Assembly (NCBI GenBank): GCA_902784585.1
Contig: CACZVM010000002.1
Span: 62,001-126,000, forward strand
Origin: an uncultured Bacteroidales bacterium
Lineage (GTDB): Bacteria > Bacteroidota > Bacteroidia > Bacteroidales > Paludibacteraceae
Direction of reading: 5' to 3'
Length of the DNA stretch: 64,000 bases
Below the pieces are notes generated by a model. That model saw only the letters and a program-made list of their open reading frames with translations, made no database searches and had not been told where the DNA came from. Shown one piece after another: positions 35,388 to 43,670 of this stretch; positions within the stretch are counted from its first letter, which is position 1, and each line of letters starts with the position of its first letter. Made by a program: the position numbers and the translations under genes.

Positions 35388-36839
35388 TTATTCATCCATC
35401 TCATTCTCCAACTCCTGAAGACGCTTCTTGAGCAACTCAATCTTCTTCTGCATGTCATCGACGAGCTTGTTAGCCGTCTTGGACTTGGCCGTGAAGAAGA
35501 GAATATTGTTCTCGGCAGTCTTGATCTCCTGACGCAGGTTTTCGCGCATCTTATTGATGCTGAGCCCACCCTCTTTGCGCCTACGCTGGTCAGCACGCTC
35601 GGCGCGTTGCGCCTGGGCGTTCTCGCGCTTGGCGTTGAAGAAAGTGTCGCAGGCCTCGGAGAATTGCAGCCAGAGGTCTTCGGAATACTTGCGTGCGATA
35701 GGACCTACCTTCTTCCACTCAGCCTGCATGTCACGGAAAGCGTCGGCAGTGGCATTCCAGTCGATAATCTCCTGTTCTGCCAATGCCTTACGGGTCTGCT
35801 CTGCCAGTTCGCGAGCACGATCGACCAGATTGCGTTTCTTGCCGAGATTGGCATTGAGTTCTTCGCGTATACCCTTGAAATGAGCGGTCTTAGCCTTGTA
35901 GAACGCATCGCAGAGCGCACGAAACTCCTCGTAGACAGCCTGGTTGAACTTACGCGGTGCGAAACCGATGGTACGCCATTCGGCTTGGATAGCCTGCACT
36001 TGTGCAGAAGCCTCTTCCCACTTCTTGGTGGAAAGGTTGGCATCTTCGGCCGTAACAGGCTCAACGATACCTTTGAGTCGCTCGATGAGCGCCTGCTTTG
36101 CCTCAAGGTTCTCTTTCTCCTTAGCATGGAGACGATCGAAATAGTCCTGATGCTTCTTGTTGATCGTAGTGGAAGCTGCTTTGAAGCGGTTCCAGAGCTC
36201 TTCGCGTAGTTCGCGTGCCACAGGGCCTATCTCTGCCCACTCGTCATGAAGCTGCTGCAGGGCACGGCTGGCCTCGACGATATTCTCATTGTTCTGCAGG
36301 CGTTCAGCGGCCTCGCAGAGGAGGGTCTTCATCTCCAGATTCTTCTTGAAATCCAGATCACGCAACTCGATGTTGATCTTGACGAGGTCGTAGAACTGCT
36401 CCTGGTACTGCTGATAAGCCTTGCGGAGCTCCTGCACCTTTTCTGCGGGAACAGGTCCGACAGCTTTCCACTCGGCCTGCAACTCACGCATACGCTTGAG
36501 GTTGTCCATCACATCAGCCGTCTCGGCCTCGGCCAGCGTCTTCATGACGTCGAGGATAGCCTGTTTTTTCTTCAGGTTCTCCGCCTGCTCTTTAGCCAGC
36601 TCGGCAGCCACTTCAGCCCGTTTGGCCTTGTATTCGTTCAGCAGGGCTTTGAACTGCTCTTCGAGTTCATCCTTCACCTCCACAGCGACCTCTGTCGCCT
36701 CCTCAGCCGCTTCAGCGGCATCTGATTCCGCACGGTAGAATTGCTGTTTGAGATGGTCCACTTGGTCCTTTACGGCCATGACGTCTTGCTGAAGAAGGGC
36801 CTTGAGCTCCTCTACGAGTTGTGCTCTCTGTTCTGACAT
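35388..36839 (-). CDS. DUF349 coiled-coil protein
   Basis: 483 residues, almost wholly helical and charged. Four DUF349 repeats are seen, each with a W-x-x-G pattern: LQAEWKAVGPVPAEK, LHDEWAEIGPVAREL, IQAEWRTIGFAPRKF and MQAEWKKVGPIARKY. The C-terminal 80 residues form a coiled coil (Lys/Glu-rich with heptads) and the N-terminal part up to residue 60 is acidic. No signal peptide, so cytoplasmic. Its promoter is 28 nt upstream; ftsE and sufE follow. The function of DUF349 proteins is not established. Confidence 0.85.
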   Translation of the reverse strand: MSEQRAQLVEELKALLQQDVMAVKDQVDHLKQQFYRAESDAAEAAEEATEVAVEVKDELEEQFKALLNEYKAKRAEVAAELAKEQAENLKKKQAILDVMKTLAEAETADVMDNLKRMRELQAEWKAVGPVPAEKVQELRKAYQQYQEQFYDLVKINIELRDLDFKKNLEMKTLLCEAAERLQNNENIVEASRALQQLHDEWAEIGPVARELREELWNRFKAASTTINKKHQDYFDRLHAKEKENLEAKQALIERLKGIVEPVTAEDANLSTKKWEEASAQVQAIQAEWRTIGFAPRKFNQAVYEEFRALCDAFYKAKTAHFKGIREELNANLGKKRNLVDRARELAEQTRKALAEQEIIDWNATADAFRDMQAEWKKVGPIARKYSEDLWLQFSEACDTFFNAKRENAQAQRAERADQRRRKEGGLSINKMRENLRQEIKTAENNILFFTAKSKTANKLVDDMQKKIELLKKRLQELENEMDE

Positions 36840-36867
36840 ATTACTGAGTTGTTACATTTTGCGGCTG

Positions 36868-36898
36868 CAAAATTACACAAAAAAAATGATATACGCAA
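36868..36898 (-). promoter_or_regulatory. promoter of the DUF349-ftsE-sufE operon
   Basis: Minus strand TTGC (36895-36898), 19 bp, TAATTTTG (36868-36875), just past the stop of the SprT-like gene. Confidence 0.75.
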
Positions 36899-36901
36899 GT
36901 G

Positions 36902-37552
36902 TTAGACGATTTTTTTGTCGTCATCTTGCGGTATTTCGTTCGGATTGGCTATCAAGAATATTTTCAACGCTACAGAAGAGGGGTAGCGCGCATAGTAATC
37001 GTCGTCGGAAAAGCGCCACTCGATGCGTTCTATCGGGAATCTCCGCATTGCCATCCGATGCCAATAACGGATATGTTGCGGGTTGTTGGGAACCACCTTG
37101 ATGCCCGTTTTGCCATCAGAGAAAGTGATGACTGCGACGGCGCGGGTCTTATGGATGATGGTCTGTGCGCGCTGCTCGTCGGTGAGGCGATGGGAGATGG
37201 TGATGTGACGGTTGCCCTCGGCGTTGATACGCGCCATGTGTTGGCGGAAGAGCCGGCCGTGGGTGGAGGTATCGCGAAGCTGGTTGACGGCGATGAAGTA
37301 ATGGATCATCTCATGGATGATGGTGTCCTGGATGAGGTGTTCCGGCAAATCAATGCGGGCATTGATGCGGAGAACAAAGTTCTCATTCTTATAGCCGCAA
37401 AACAGACCTTGCTTGCGGCGTGTAAACGTCACCTTGCCAAGGAAGCCTTTGGCGTGGGACAATCTAATAGGTATCGGCGGAAGCTGCCCACCAAAGAAGC
37501 GGGTGTTGTAGTCGTCGAAGCAAGATTGTATGTAAGGGACGGTGGGAATCAA
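36902..37552 (-). CDS. SprT-like zinc metallopeptidase domain protein
   Basis: 216 residues. The zinc-binding HEMIH (HExxH) is followed by the third-ligand region with THGRLFRQHMARIN, the arrangement of SprT-like domains, and the N-terminal part with FDDYNTRFFGGQLPP is the usual start of this family. Bacterial SprT homologues are poorly characterised; eukaryotic relatives cut DNA-protein crosslinks. No signal peptide. The start lies at the edge of a 40-bp repeat array (37582-37741); no promoter of the usual type was found between. Confidence 0.85.
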   Translation of the reverse strand: MIPTVPYIQSCFDDYNTRFFGGQLPPIPIRLSHAKGFLGKVTFTRRKQGLFCGYKNENFVLRINARIDLPEHLIQDTIIHEMIHYFIAVNQLRDTSTHGRLFRQHMARINAEGNRHITISHRLTDEQRAQTIIHKTRAVAVITFSDGKTGIKVVPNNPQHIRYWHRMAMRRFPIERIEWRFSDDDYYARYPSSVALKIFLIANPNEIPQDDDKKIV

Positions 37553-37581
37553 TTACAATTCACAATTCACAATTCATAATG

Positions 37582-37741
37582 CATAATGCACAATTCTTAG
37601 CCCTAAAGGGCACGATTATCTCATAATGCACGATTCTTAGCCCTAAAGGGCACGATTATCTCATAATGCACAATTCTTAGCCCTAAAGGGCACGATTATC
37701 TCATAATGCACAATTCTTAGCCCTAAAGGGCACGATTATCT
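37582..37741. repeat. 40-bp tandem repeat, four copies
   Basis: Four copies start at 37582, 37622, 37662 and 37702. Each contains the palindrome GCCCTAAAGGGC and begins CATAATGCACAATTC; copy 2 differs by one base (CACGATTC). There are no unique spacers. The flanks (37555-37581 and 37742-37757) are made of shorter ACAATTC/ATGCACA repeats, from which the unit seems to have grown. The array lies between the SprT-like gene and the next gene upstream on the minus strand. Confidence 0.92.
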
Positions 37742-37759
37742 CACAATGCACAATGCACA

Positions 37760-38173
37760 TTATTTTGATTTAAGTTCCTGCATGATCATCGTACGGACGA
37801 ACGCATCGAATCGCTTGTACCGTTTTTTAGTGCCGTTAGGCAGAGTGACAGCAAAAGGATCAGGCTTAGATCCTCGCGTGCAAGTGAGTTGCGCCTCAAA
37901 GCGTTTCTGCCAATATTCATTTAGGCGGGGATCATTAAGCGCTTTCTCCATGAGTGCGGAAGCCTGACTAAATAAGGTCTGGTTGGCTTTTTCTGCTCCA
38001 AGCGCGGGTTTGAGTTTATAGTTACGTGGGTGCAGCACATCGTAAGTTTCCTGAACTCCGACCCCAATGATACGCCCGCGCGCATTGCGGAAACGCTTCA
38101 CACGATGGATGTGTCCAGGCGAGGTAGCGCCGTTGACTTCTTCAATACCGGGAGTCAGTTTTTCTCTTGCCAT
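37760..38173 (-). CDS. basic protein of unknown function
   Basis: 137 residues, rich in Arg and Lys, no signal peptide or membrane segment, so probably cytoplasmic. The N-terminal part holds GHIHRVKRFRNARGRIIGVG and the middle a helix with LFSQASALMEKALNDPRLNE and YWQKRFEAQL; the end is basic (NGTKKRYKRFDAFVRTM). This suggests nucleic acid or ribosome binding, but no family is recognised. Its promoter at 38307-38338 leaves a leader of about 130 nt containing a four-unit 11-bp repeat. Confidence 0.65.
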   Translation of the reverse strand: MAREKLTPGIEEVNGATSPGHIHRVKRFRNARGRIIGVGVQETYDVLHPRNYKLKPALGAEKANQTLFSQASALMEKALNDPRLNEYWQKRFEAQLTCTRGSKPDPFAVTLPNGTKKRYKRFDAFVRTMIMQELKSK

Positions 38174-38191
38174 AGTTAGCCATGTTATTCA

Positions 38192-38235
38192 AATCACACA
38201 ATAATCACGCAATAATCACGCAATAATCACCCAAT
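38192..38235. repeat. four-unit 11-bp repeat element in a 5' leader
   Basis: Four 11-mers at 38192, 38203, 38214 and 38225 with unit AATCACGCAAT. The unit contains AATAATCA across its junctions, as in the 11781-11828 element. It lies in the transcribed leader of the basic protein gene. Confidence 0.82.
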
Positions 38236-38306
38236 AAGCCATCTATGCAAGCCTTGTGATTTACTTGCTTTATAAGGTGATTAGTGGTTGGAACGATTTG
38301 CGAGTG

Positions 38307-38338
38307 CAAAGATACGATTTTTTTTTGAGATATGCAAA
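38307..38338 (-). promoter_or_regulatory. promoter of the basic protein gene
   Basis: Minus strand TTTG (38335-38338), 20 bp, TATCTTTG (38307-38314). Leader of about 130 nt. Confidence 0.8.
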
Positions 38339-38421
38339 TTTTGGAGGGAGAAAAAGGGATTTTTGAGAGATTTTTGTGAATAATCCGCATAAAATTGCGG
38401 AAAAAAAGACAAAGAAAGAAA

Positions 38422-38453
38422 ATCCCCCACTCTACGGGAGAGTGAGGGGCGGG
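38422..38453 (-). terminator. terminator of the two-lipoprotein operon
   Basis: CCCC CACTCT (38424-38433) pairs with AGAGTG..GGGG (38439-38449) with one bulge; on the minus strand ATTTTCTTTCTTTG follows. The same CCCCCACTCT hairpin recurs at 40346 and 44164. Confidence 0.78.
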
Positions 38454-38505
38454 ATGTGTCGTCAGGATGGCGGATTATATTCGACGCAAAGGGCGCATGG
38501 AAATG

Positions 38506-38895
38506 CTATTGTTGCCTTGTATAAACACTCGAAGAACGATAAATAGTATCGTTTTTATAGGCAGCATAGCCTGTAACAGAATCGGTACCAGAATAACCTC
38601 CGCCATTCCACAAACGCATAGTAATAAGGTGACCATCAAACGTATATGTACCTTTGGCAGGAACAGGTTCTATTCCTGTTTCCGGAGTAGTATGCCATAT
38701 AATAGCCGAGGAATCTATCACTGAATTGCTATTAGGTGTACCAAAAATCAAATAATACTCGTAATCACATTCATCGGTGGCTCCTTGAACATAACAACTA
38801 AATACCGCCTTTCCCAAAGATTTAGGTAATTCGGCCGAATTATTACATGAACAGAATAATGCCACTATACTGAAGCATAATAAAAGCTTTTTCAT
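38506..38895 (-). CDS. small lipoprotein of unknown function
   Basis: 129 residues. A signal segment ends in FCSC, a lipobox. The rest is beta-rich with single cysteines and the patterns ATDECDYEYYLIFG and KGTYTFDGHLITMRLW, suggesting a small beta-sandwich. The start overlaps the upstream lipoprotein gene by 4 bp (ATGA), so the two are translated together. AT-richer than most of the window. No family recognised. Confidence 0.7.
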   Translation of the reverse strand: MKKLLLCFSIVALFCSCNNSAELPKSLGKAVFSCYVQGATDECDYEYYLIFGTPNSNSVIDSSAIIWHTTPETGIEPVPAKGTYTFDGHLITMRLWNGGGYSGTDSVTGYAAYKNDTIYRSSSVYTRQQ

Positions 38896-39587
38896 AGACG
38901 TTTTATCGTTATCAAATATTTAATACCTTTTACCTCTATATTGATTTCCGGCTTAGAAAAAGACATTTTCAAGGAAACATCCCACGACAGTTCATTATTT
39001 TCGCGTTTAATAGGCGAATATATAAATTGATTCGTGACATTTTGGAGAAGATCACCCTTGGCGTCCGTCAACGGCACCTCGAAAGTGTCACTCTCGCCGA
39101 GCACAATCTTGTTTTCTTCAACACTTAGCGCACGAATAGGCAATGAACGTGCCCATATATCATCACGGAGAGTAATCACAATACCATCACTCATAACTAT
39201 ATGAGCCTTATTTTCCACAACCACATTTTCTATTCCTTGCGACGTGCTATCATTGTTAAGGCTGTCAGGAATGACTACTGTGGTCGTGTCAATCGGTTTA
39301 GGAGGATCGCGACGAAGATCCATTGCAACCGGGTTAGCTGATGCCAAATCCGGCAGACCTAAATAATCCGTCTGAACATATAACTTATTTGCCTCCACAT
39401 AGATTTTCATTGGAGAAATGAGAGCATATGGCATGGTATCGAAAGTACCATCCATGAGCTCGCTCACAACTTGCGTTCGCAACTCGTACTCCCCTTCAAA
39501 GTCATATGTTTTGATGCTTTTTTCGGGATTACAACTTGCTAATACAAAAGCGATAAATAATAGCAGAATATTTGTGCTTTTCTTCAT
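38892..39587 (-). CDS. lipoprotein of unknown function
   Basis: 231 residues from the ATG at 39587; the upstream ATG at 39611 lies in the -7 promoter element. The signal segment TNILLLFIAFVLASC ends in a lipobox (LASC). The mature part is beta-rich, with a Thr/Val/Ser linker near DSTSQ and a C-terminal stretch WDVSLKMSFSKPEINIEVK like a Bacteroidales DUF4925-type domain, though this is uncertain. Together with the smaller lipoprotein downstream it probably forms a surface or periplasmic pair. Confidence 0.7.
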   Translation of the reverse strand: MKKSTNILLLFIAFVLASCNPEKSIKTYDFEGEYELRTQVVSELMDGTFDTMPYALISPMKIYVEANKLYVQTDYLGLPDLASANPVAMDLRRDPPKPIDTTTVVIPDSLNNDSTSQGIENVVVENKAHIVMSDGIVITLRDDIWARSLPIRALSVEENKIVLGESDTFEVPLTDAKGDLLQNVTNQFIYSPIKRENNELSWDVSLKMSFSKPEINIEVKGIKYLITIKRL

Positions 39588-39608
39588 AGTAAAACTATTT
39601 TTCGTTTG

Positions 39609-39640
39609 CAAAGGTACTGCTTTTTTGCGAGATATACAAA
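39609..39640 (-). promoter_or_regulatory. promoter of the two-lipoprotein operon
   Basis: Minus strand TTTG (39637-39640), 20 bp, TACCTTTG (39609-39616); 21 nt to the ATG. Confidence 0.82.
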
Positions 39641-39689
39641 TTAATTTGCAAAAAAACGTAATTACGTGCTAACGGGATTACGTAATGAC

Positions 39690-40342
39690 GAAAAGGAGAC
39701 GCCGCGCGGCGCACTATTCTACACAAACGGATCTGGCGGCAAAAATGTCGCCAAAAAGGACACCTAATAAACAGCCAAAAAGAATCAGCACTGGAGGTAA
39801 ATAACAAATACTACACTCCGCATGGCGCTACACCCACATTGAGCACCTCGCGGGCGGGGCGGCATCTTTCGCGGCATTGTGGCGGGTTGATATATAGGGA
39901 AGGCACATGACGAGAATATGACGGACGCGAGGGCGAACACGACGCGGCGGAGGATAAAAGCGGGGAAGCGACGGCGAAGGACTAAACCGCCTATGTCCGA
40001 GCCAACATAAAGCGGATACTATCCGCTGTAACTACCAAGAAAGAAGCGACATCAGATGTCGCGCTAATAAACGAAGAAAGAGGCATCGGCTACACCCGCA
40101 TTGAGACCTCGCGGGGCTAAACCGCCTATGCCCGAGCCAACAGAGGCAAAACGAATCTAGCGGCAAGATGCCGCCATAATTGCACAATACGGGACGGCGA
40201 TGAGATCGCCGGCTAACGGACGGAGAATAGACACTGAGCGGCGGATACGATCCGCCTGGAAAATAAGAAAGGCTCCAACTAATAGTCGGGACAATACAAA
40301 AAAGTAGGAATCGCCTACCAGGCGGTACAATAGACGAAAGAA
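39690..40342. repeat. variable-stem hairpin array 1
   Basis: No gene is credible here. Hairpins: 39734-39753 (GGCGGCA type, 4-nt loop), 40012-40026 (GCGGAT-ACT-ATCCGC), 40046-40062 (GCGACAT-CAG-ATGTCGC), 40160-40174 (GCGGCA-AGA-TGCCGC), 40195-40211 (CGGCGAT-GAG-ATCGCCG), 40240-40256 (GGCGGAT-ACG-ATCCGCC) and 40312-40324 (CGCCT-ACC-AGGCG). Stems differ, most loops are 3 nt, and many are closed by AT...AT. Linkers are purine-rich. The motif CTACACCC[GA]CATTGAG occurs at 39828 and 40091, and a segment with TAAACCGCCTATG[TC]CCGAGCC at 39982 and 40117. Confidence 0.8.
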
Positions 40343-40343
40343 A

Positions 40344-40375
40344 AATCCCCCACTCTACGATGAGAGCGGGGGAAT
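40344..40375 (-). terminator. terminator of the membrane protein gene
   Basis: Stem CCCCC.CTCT (40347-40356) / AGAG.GGGGG (40363-40372); on the minus strand the odd pair is a G-U pair and TTTTTCTTTCG follows. Confidence 0.8.
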
Positions 40376-40403
40376 TAGAGAGAAAGAAGCCCAAAAAACA
40401 TTA

Positions 40404-41135
40404 TTATTTCTTAGCGGGAGCTTTCTTAGCAGGAGCTTCAGGAGCAGCAGGTGCCTCGGGAGCCACAGGAGCAGCAGGTGCTTCTTGAACCGGTGCAGCA
40501 GATGCTTCGGGTGCCGGAGCCTCTTCGGGGGCAGTGAGGTGCTTGTAGATAACAGCCTGTACACCGAGCAAAGCGGGAACAAAGAAGATCACGAGGAGCA
40601 CATTGATGAACGTGCCAATACCTTCGAGCCAGCCGATGTGACCGAGACCGAAGAAGAAAGAGATGATACCCGTAGCGATGCAGATAGCGATGCCCAACAG
40701 CGCCTCAATGCCGAAGATACGCCATTTATTGCCGAAAGTGAGCTTGTTGGACTCGCGGAGTGCCTCAAGGGCATTGCGATCTTTGTCCACAAAAAGGATG
40801 ACAGCGATATACCACGCATAGCTGATGACGATGCCCGGGATAATCAAGAAGAGGAAGCCTACCCAGATGGCACCTAACATCAGGGACATGAGGATGAAGA
40901 ACTCGCCCATGTTGCGGCGATACTGGCCGCGGAAGATGAAGAACGGGTTGATCACATTGCCCTTGGCCAACTCAGCCGGCAGCGAAGCCATAGCGATAGT
41001 GGTGCCGACGTTGAGATACGGGATCCAGATAGTAAGCACGTAGAGGATGACCGCCAACACGATGCTTACATAGTTCATGAGCGCGAGGGTTACACCTTCC
41101 TGGATGGTAGGAATGATTTCAAGTTTCTTTGCCAT
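40404..41135 (-). CDS. polytopic membrane protein with Ala/Pro/Lys tail
   Basis: 243 residues. Four or five transmembrane segments are visible (roughly residues 18-40, 75-98, 100-120, 140-165 and 172-195), with a DUF975-like or YciC-like arrangement, including NVGTTIAMASLPAEL and a conserved-looking RESNKLTFGNKW. The last 45 residues are a low-complexity Ala-Pro-Glu tail ending in AKKAPAKK, as found on some cytoplasm-facing membrane proteins. No enzymatic motif. Its promoter is at 41173-41204 and its 3' end is followed by a terminator and hairpin array 1. Function unknown. Confidence 0.75.
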   Translation of the reverse strand: MAKKLEIIPTIQEGVTLALMNYVSIVLAVILYVLTIWIPYLNVGTTIAMASLPAELAKGNVINPFFIFRGQYRRNMGEFFILMSLMLGAIWVGFLFLIIPGIVISYAWYIAVILFVDKDRNALEALRESNKLTFGNKWRIFGIEALLGIAICIATGIISFFFGLGHIGWLEGIGTFINVLLVIFFVPALLGVQAVIYKHLTAPEEAPAPEASAAPVQEAPAAPVAPEAPAAPEAPAKKAPAKK

Positions 41136-41172
41136 AACGATGAAAATTTAAGTGTTAAACAAAAAGACGCTA

Positions 41173-41204
41173 CAAAGGTACAACAAAAAAATGACATGTG
41201 CAAA
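41173..41204 (-). promoter_or_regulatory. promoter of the membrane protein gene
   Basis: Minus strand TTTG (41201-41204), 20 bp, TACCTTTG (41173-41180). Confidence 0.82.
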
Positions 41205-41259
41205 TTTTGAGAGGATTTTTGTGAAAAGCATCGCAGATAAACAGCAAAAAAAGAAACAA

Positions 41260-41493
41260 AATGCGGGATGGTATCCCGCGTAATGGACATAGAAGAAATA
41301 GCCGGCATACAATGCCGGGCTAATAAACAAAGGACGGGGATTGCATCCCCTACTAATGGACAAAATAGAAAAAGCACCGCAGGTAATAGCCCCAGTTACA
41401 CCGGGACAGAGCCATGGGCTACGTCCGCATTGAGGCCGAGCGGGCGGGGCGGGGCGGCGGATAACATCCGCCTGTAATACGAAGAAAAAACCT
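41260..41493. repeat. variable-stem hairpin array 2
   Basis: Hairpins at 41263-41279 (GCGGGAT-GGT-ATCCCGC), 41302-41318 (CCGGCAT-ACA-ATGCCGG), 41336-41350 (GGGGAT-TGC-ATCCCC), 41410-41420 (AGCC-ATG-GGCT) and 41456-41472 (GGCGGAT-AAC-ATCCGCC). Linkers read TAATGGACAT, TAATAAACAAAGGAC, TAATGGACAAA and GTAATACGAAGAAA. Positions 41315-41491 match 43714-43890 in array 3 at 172 of 177 bases. The motif CTACGTCCGCATTGAGGCC is at 41419. Downstream of the 41517-41909 gene on the minus strand. Confidence 0.85.
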
Positions 41494-41516
41494 CGAGCGC
41501 ATACAGATGTTCAACA

Positions 41517-41909
41517 TCACAACCCTTTTAAATGTAGGTATTTGGTGTCGGAATGCTTGATTCCAAGCCAATCTTCCCAAGATATATGCAACTGTACATC
41601 CATGTCATAACCACAATAGGCGTACATTAATTCATGCTCCGTATGATTTCTTGGTTCAAGGTAGGAAATGATTAAGACTTGTCTATCCGAATTGCCAGGG
41701 TTCTCCCACCAGCAATCATCAGGCAAATCCATAATTCGAATGGCCACATTTTTAACCAGATGGTCACTAAAGTTAAAAATCTCAATGTGATTAAGATTGT
41801 TCCATTGACCACGATTTTGAACACATACAGGTGAATGAATGGACTCTGCCGTCTTACAAACTTTACTAAGCACTTCAAGTGCGTCACTTAATTTCAAAAT
41901 AGTACTCAT
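41517..41909 (-). CDS. small protein of unknown function
   Basis: 130 residues from the ATG at 41909 (another ATG two codons upstream at 41915 is possible). No signal peptide. The sequence has several Trp, His and Asp (LPDDCWWENPGN, ISWEDWLGIKHSDT) and looks like a compact beta-rich domain. Codon use is AT-richer than that of the neighbours, as for the LRR gene next to it, which hints at transfer. Promoter at 41934-41964. No family recognised. Confidence 0.65.
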   Translation of the reverse strand: MSTILKLSDALEVLSKVCKTAESIHSPVCVQNRGQWNNLNHIEIFNFSDHLVKNVAIRIMDLPDDCWWENPGNSDRQVLIISYLEPRNHTEHELMYAYCGYDMDVQLHISWEDWLGIKHSDTKYLHLKGL

Positions 41910-41933
41910 TGTCATAAAATTTTAGTTTTGTGG

Positions 41934-41964
41934 CAAAATTACTGCCTTTCAACTATCCGTACAA
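41934..41964 (-). promoter_or_regulatory. promoter of the 41517-41909 gene
   Basis: Minus strand TTG (41962-41964), 20 bp, TAATTTTG (41934-41941). The -33 element is weaker (CTTG). Confidence 0.6.
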
Positions 41965-42017
41965 GTATGAAATAAAAAAAATGCGAAAAACTTTTTCGTC
42001 AAAAAATAAGAATAAAA

Positions 42018-42047
42018 AACAAGTAACCACTTGATTTAGTGGCTACT
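42018..42047 (-). terminator. terminator of the LRR protein gene
   Basis: Minus strand stem AGTAGCCACT / AGTGGTTACT (42022-42047, one G-U pair) with a 6-nt loop, then TGTTTTTTATTC. Confidence 0.8.
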
Positions 42048-42069
42048 CGCTATCATTATTATAGAATAA

Positions 42070-43590
42070 TTATCGAATTGGTATTCCTAAAGCAGTGAAG
42101 ACAAATCCGTCTCTCTCGATTAGTAATTTTCCGTCACGGACGAACTTGATGGCCTTGGAATTATCTTGCGAAACATCATCAATACCTGTGACGGAATTAG
42201 GGATTGGTTGGATGTCAAAAAAGTCCTCCCACCATAGCGTATTGGAATATACCTCAACGCTTTCCTGCGGCACATATAACGTGCATATTGCGGGATTTAT
42301 TCCGCACCCAATTCCTCCCGAAGCAGGATCAACCGCTTTCACAGTCAGTTGAGTGACCGTATTGGGGAAACAAGAACTCCCAAGTGTTGTAATGCTACTC
42401 CCAATAGAAACTGTGTACAGATGAGTGCCTGAAAAAGCGTAATTCCCAATGCTTGTCACACTATCCGGAATAGAGATAGAATGCAATTGAGACATTCCAT
42501 AACATAGTGAAGCGGGAATATATTCGACGCTATCACCAAAAACAAAAGAAGTAACAGTCGTCTTATCCCCTCCAAACTGCGGGTATGTATATTGAGCATC
42601 TGCCGCATGTTTAGCATTCCAAGTAATAGAAGCCAACTTCTTGCAGTCCTTGAATGCTGTGCTAGAAATATAGTGTACTTTCTCGGGAATTACAATTGTA
42701 GTTAAATTTCTGCAATTATAGAAAGCATAATCACCTATATTCGATAAATTTTCACTCAGTTCAATATTTGAAAGATTTGAACAACCAGCAAATGCATTAC
42801 TACCCAAAAAAGCAACTTTGTCAGGAAGTACTACCTCCGTCAGCCCGCTACAACTATTAAACGCACCAGAACTTATAGACGTAATATCAGGAGGAAGCGT
42901 TACTGATACCATAGTGCTGCAGCACTCAAATGCATTTTCTCCAATAGATGTAACACTATTGGGGATATCCATTGCTGAGAGATGGGTACAAAAGCCAAAT
43001 GCATGAGCACCAATGCCGTTTAGAGAACTAGATAAATCAATATCAGTCAAACCACTACACCTATAAAATGCATAATCTCCTAAGCTACTAACCTCACTTA
43101 ATACCAAAGAAGTCAATTTACTACATTCGGAAAATGCATAACTGCCGACTACATTGACATTATTAAAATTCTCCAAAAACACCAATTCTGTACAGCCCTC
43201 AAATGTCCGTGTACCTATAGTTCCAAAATTACTGCCAAAGGAAACAGCGGATAATTTTGTACAATATTTAAAAGATTCACTTCCCGTTGAAAGTAAACTA
43301 TTAGGAAACGAAACAGATTTCAAATTTCTGCAAGCAAAGAAGGCGCGGCTGCCTATCTTTGTCAGACCTTCAGGCAATGATAGGTATGCAATATAAGAAT
43401 AATAATAGTCCCAAGGCGACTTCTTATATGAATAATAGTCATCCATAGCACCCGCGCCAGATATTGTAAGAGTACTATCTTGTGTGTCGAGTGACCATGT
43501 GAGACCAGTACCACATTCTCCTTCAACTACGGCCGCATTAACCACTAAAATGCTGGCCAATAAAACTATTAGTGAAAAAATCTTCTTCAT
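42070..43590 (-). CDS. BspA-type leucine-rich repeat surface protein
   Basis: 506 residues. Signal peptide MKKIFSLIVLLASILVVNAA, then about twelve to fourteen LRR_5 repeats of about 23 residues (pattern like IGSRAFFACRNLKSVSFPNSL and IGDYAFYNCRNLTTIVIPEKV), as in BspA family surface adhesins. The C-terminus, KFVRDGKLLIERDGFVFTAL, is of the kind seen on Bacteroidales exported proteins and may be a sorting signal; PorU and PorV are encoded 11 kb away. The gene is AT-richer than its neighbours. Its promoter is at 43612-43643 and it lies between hairpin arrays 2 and 3. Confidence 0.88.
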   Translation of the reverse strand: MKKIFSLIVLLASILVVNAAVVEGECGTGLTWSLDTQDSTLTISGAGAMDDYYSYKKSPWDYYYSYIAYLSLPEGLTKIGSRAFFACRNLKSVSFPNSLLSTGSESFKYCTKLSAVSFGSNFGTIGTRTFEGCTELVFLENFNNVNVVGSYAFSECSKLTSLVLSEVSSLGDYAFYRCSGLTDIDLSSSLNGIGAHAFGFCTHLSAMDIPNSVTSIGENAFECCSTMVSVTLPPDITSISSGAFNSCSGLTEVVLPDKVAFLGSNAFAGCSNLSNIELSENLSNIGDYAFYNCRNLTTIVIPEKVHYISSTAFKDCKKLASITWNAKHAADAQYTYPQFGGDKTTVTSFVFGDSVEYIPASLCYGMSQLHSISIPDSVTSIGNYAFSGTHLYTVSIGSSITTLGSSCFPNTVTQLTVKAVDPASGGIGCGINPAICTLYVPQESVEVYSNTLWWEDFFDIQPIPNSVTGIDDVSQDNSKAIKFVRDGKLLIERDGFVFTALGIPIR

Positions 43591-43611
43591 AAATCAAACA
43601 ATTTTGCGTCG

Positions 43612-43643
43612 CAAAATTACAAAGAATCTTTGATATATGCAAA
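43612..43643 (-). promoter_or_regulatory. promoter of the LRR protein gene
   Basis: Minus strand TTTG (43640-43643), 20 bp, TAATTTTG (43612-43619); 21 nt to the ATG. Confidence 0.82.
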
Positions 43644-43670
43644 TAAAAGGGATTTTTTCTGCAAAAAATA

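Noticed and set aside
37582-37741. CRISPR array in the 40-bp repeats
   Set aside because: The copies are directly adjacent with no unique spacers and no cas gene is nearby.
41268-41477. 69-codon and 61-codon frames in arrays 2 and 3 (second at 43691-43876) with similar translations
   Set aside because: The similarity comes from the 177-bp duplicated block. The frames run across hairpins and linkers, which explain the sequence better, and no start region or promoter is present.
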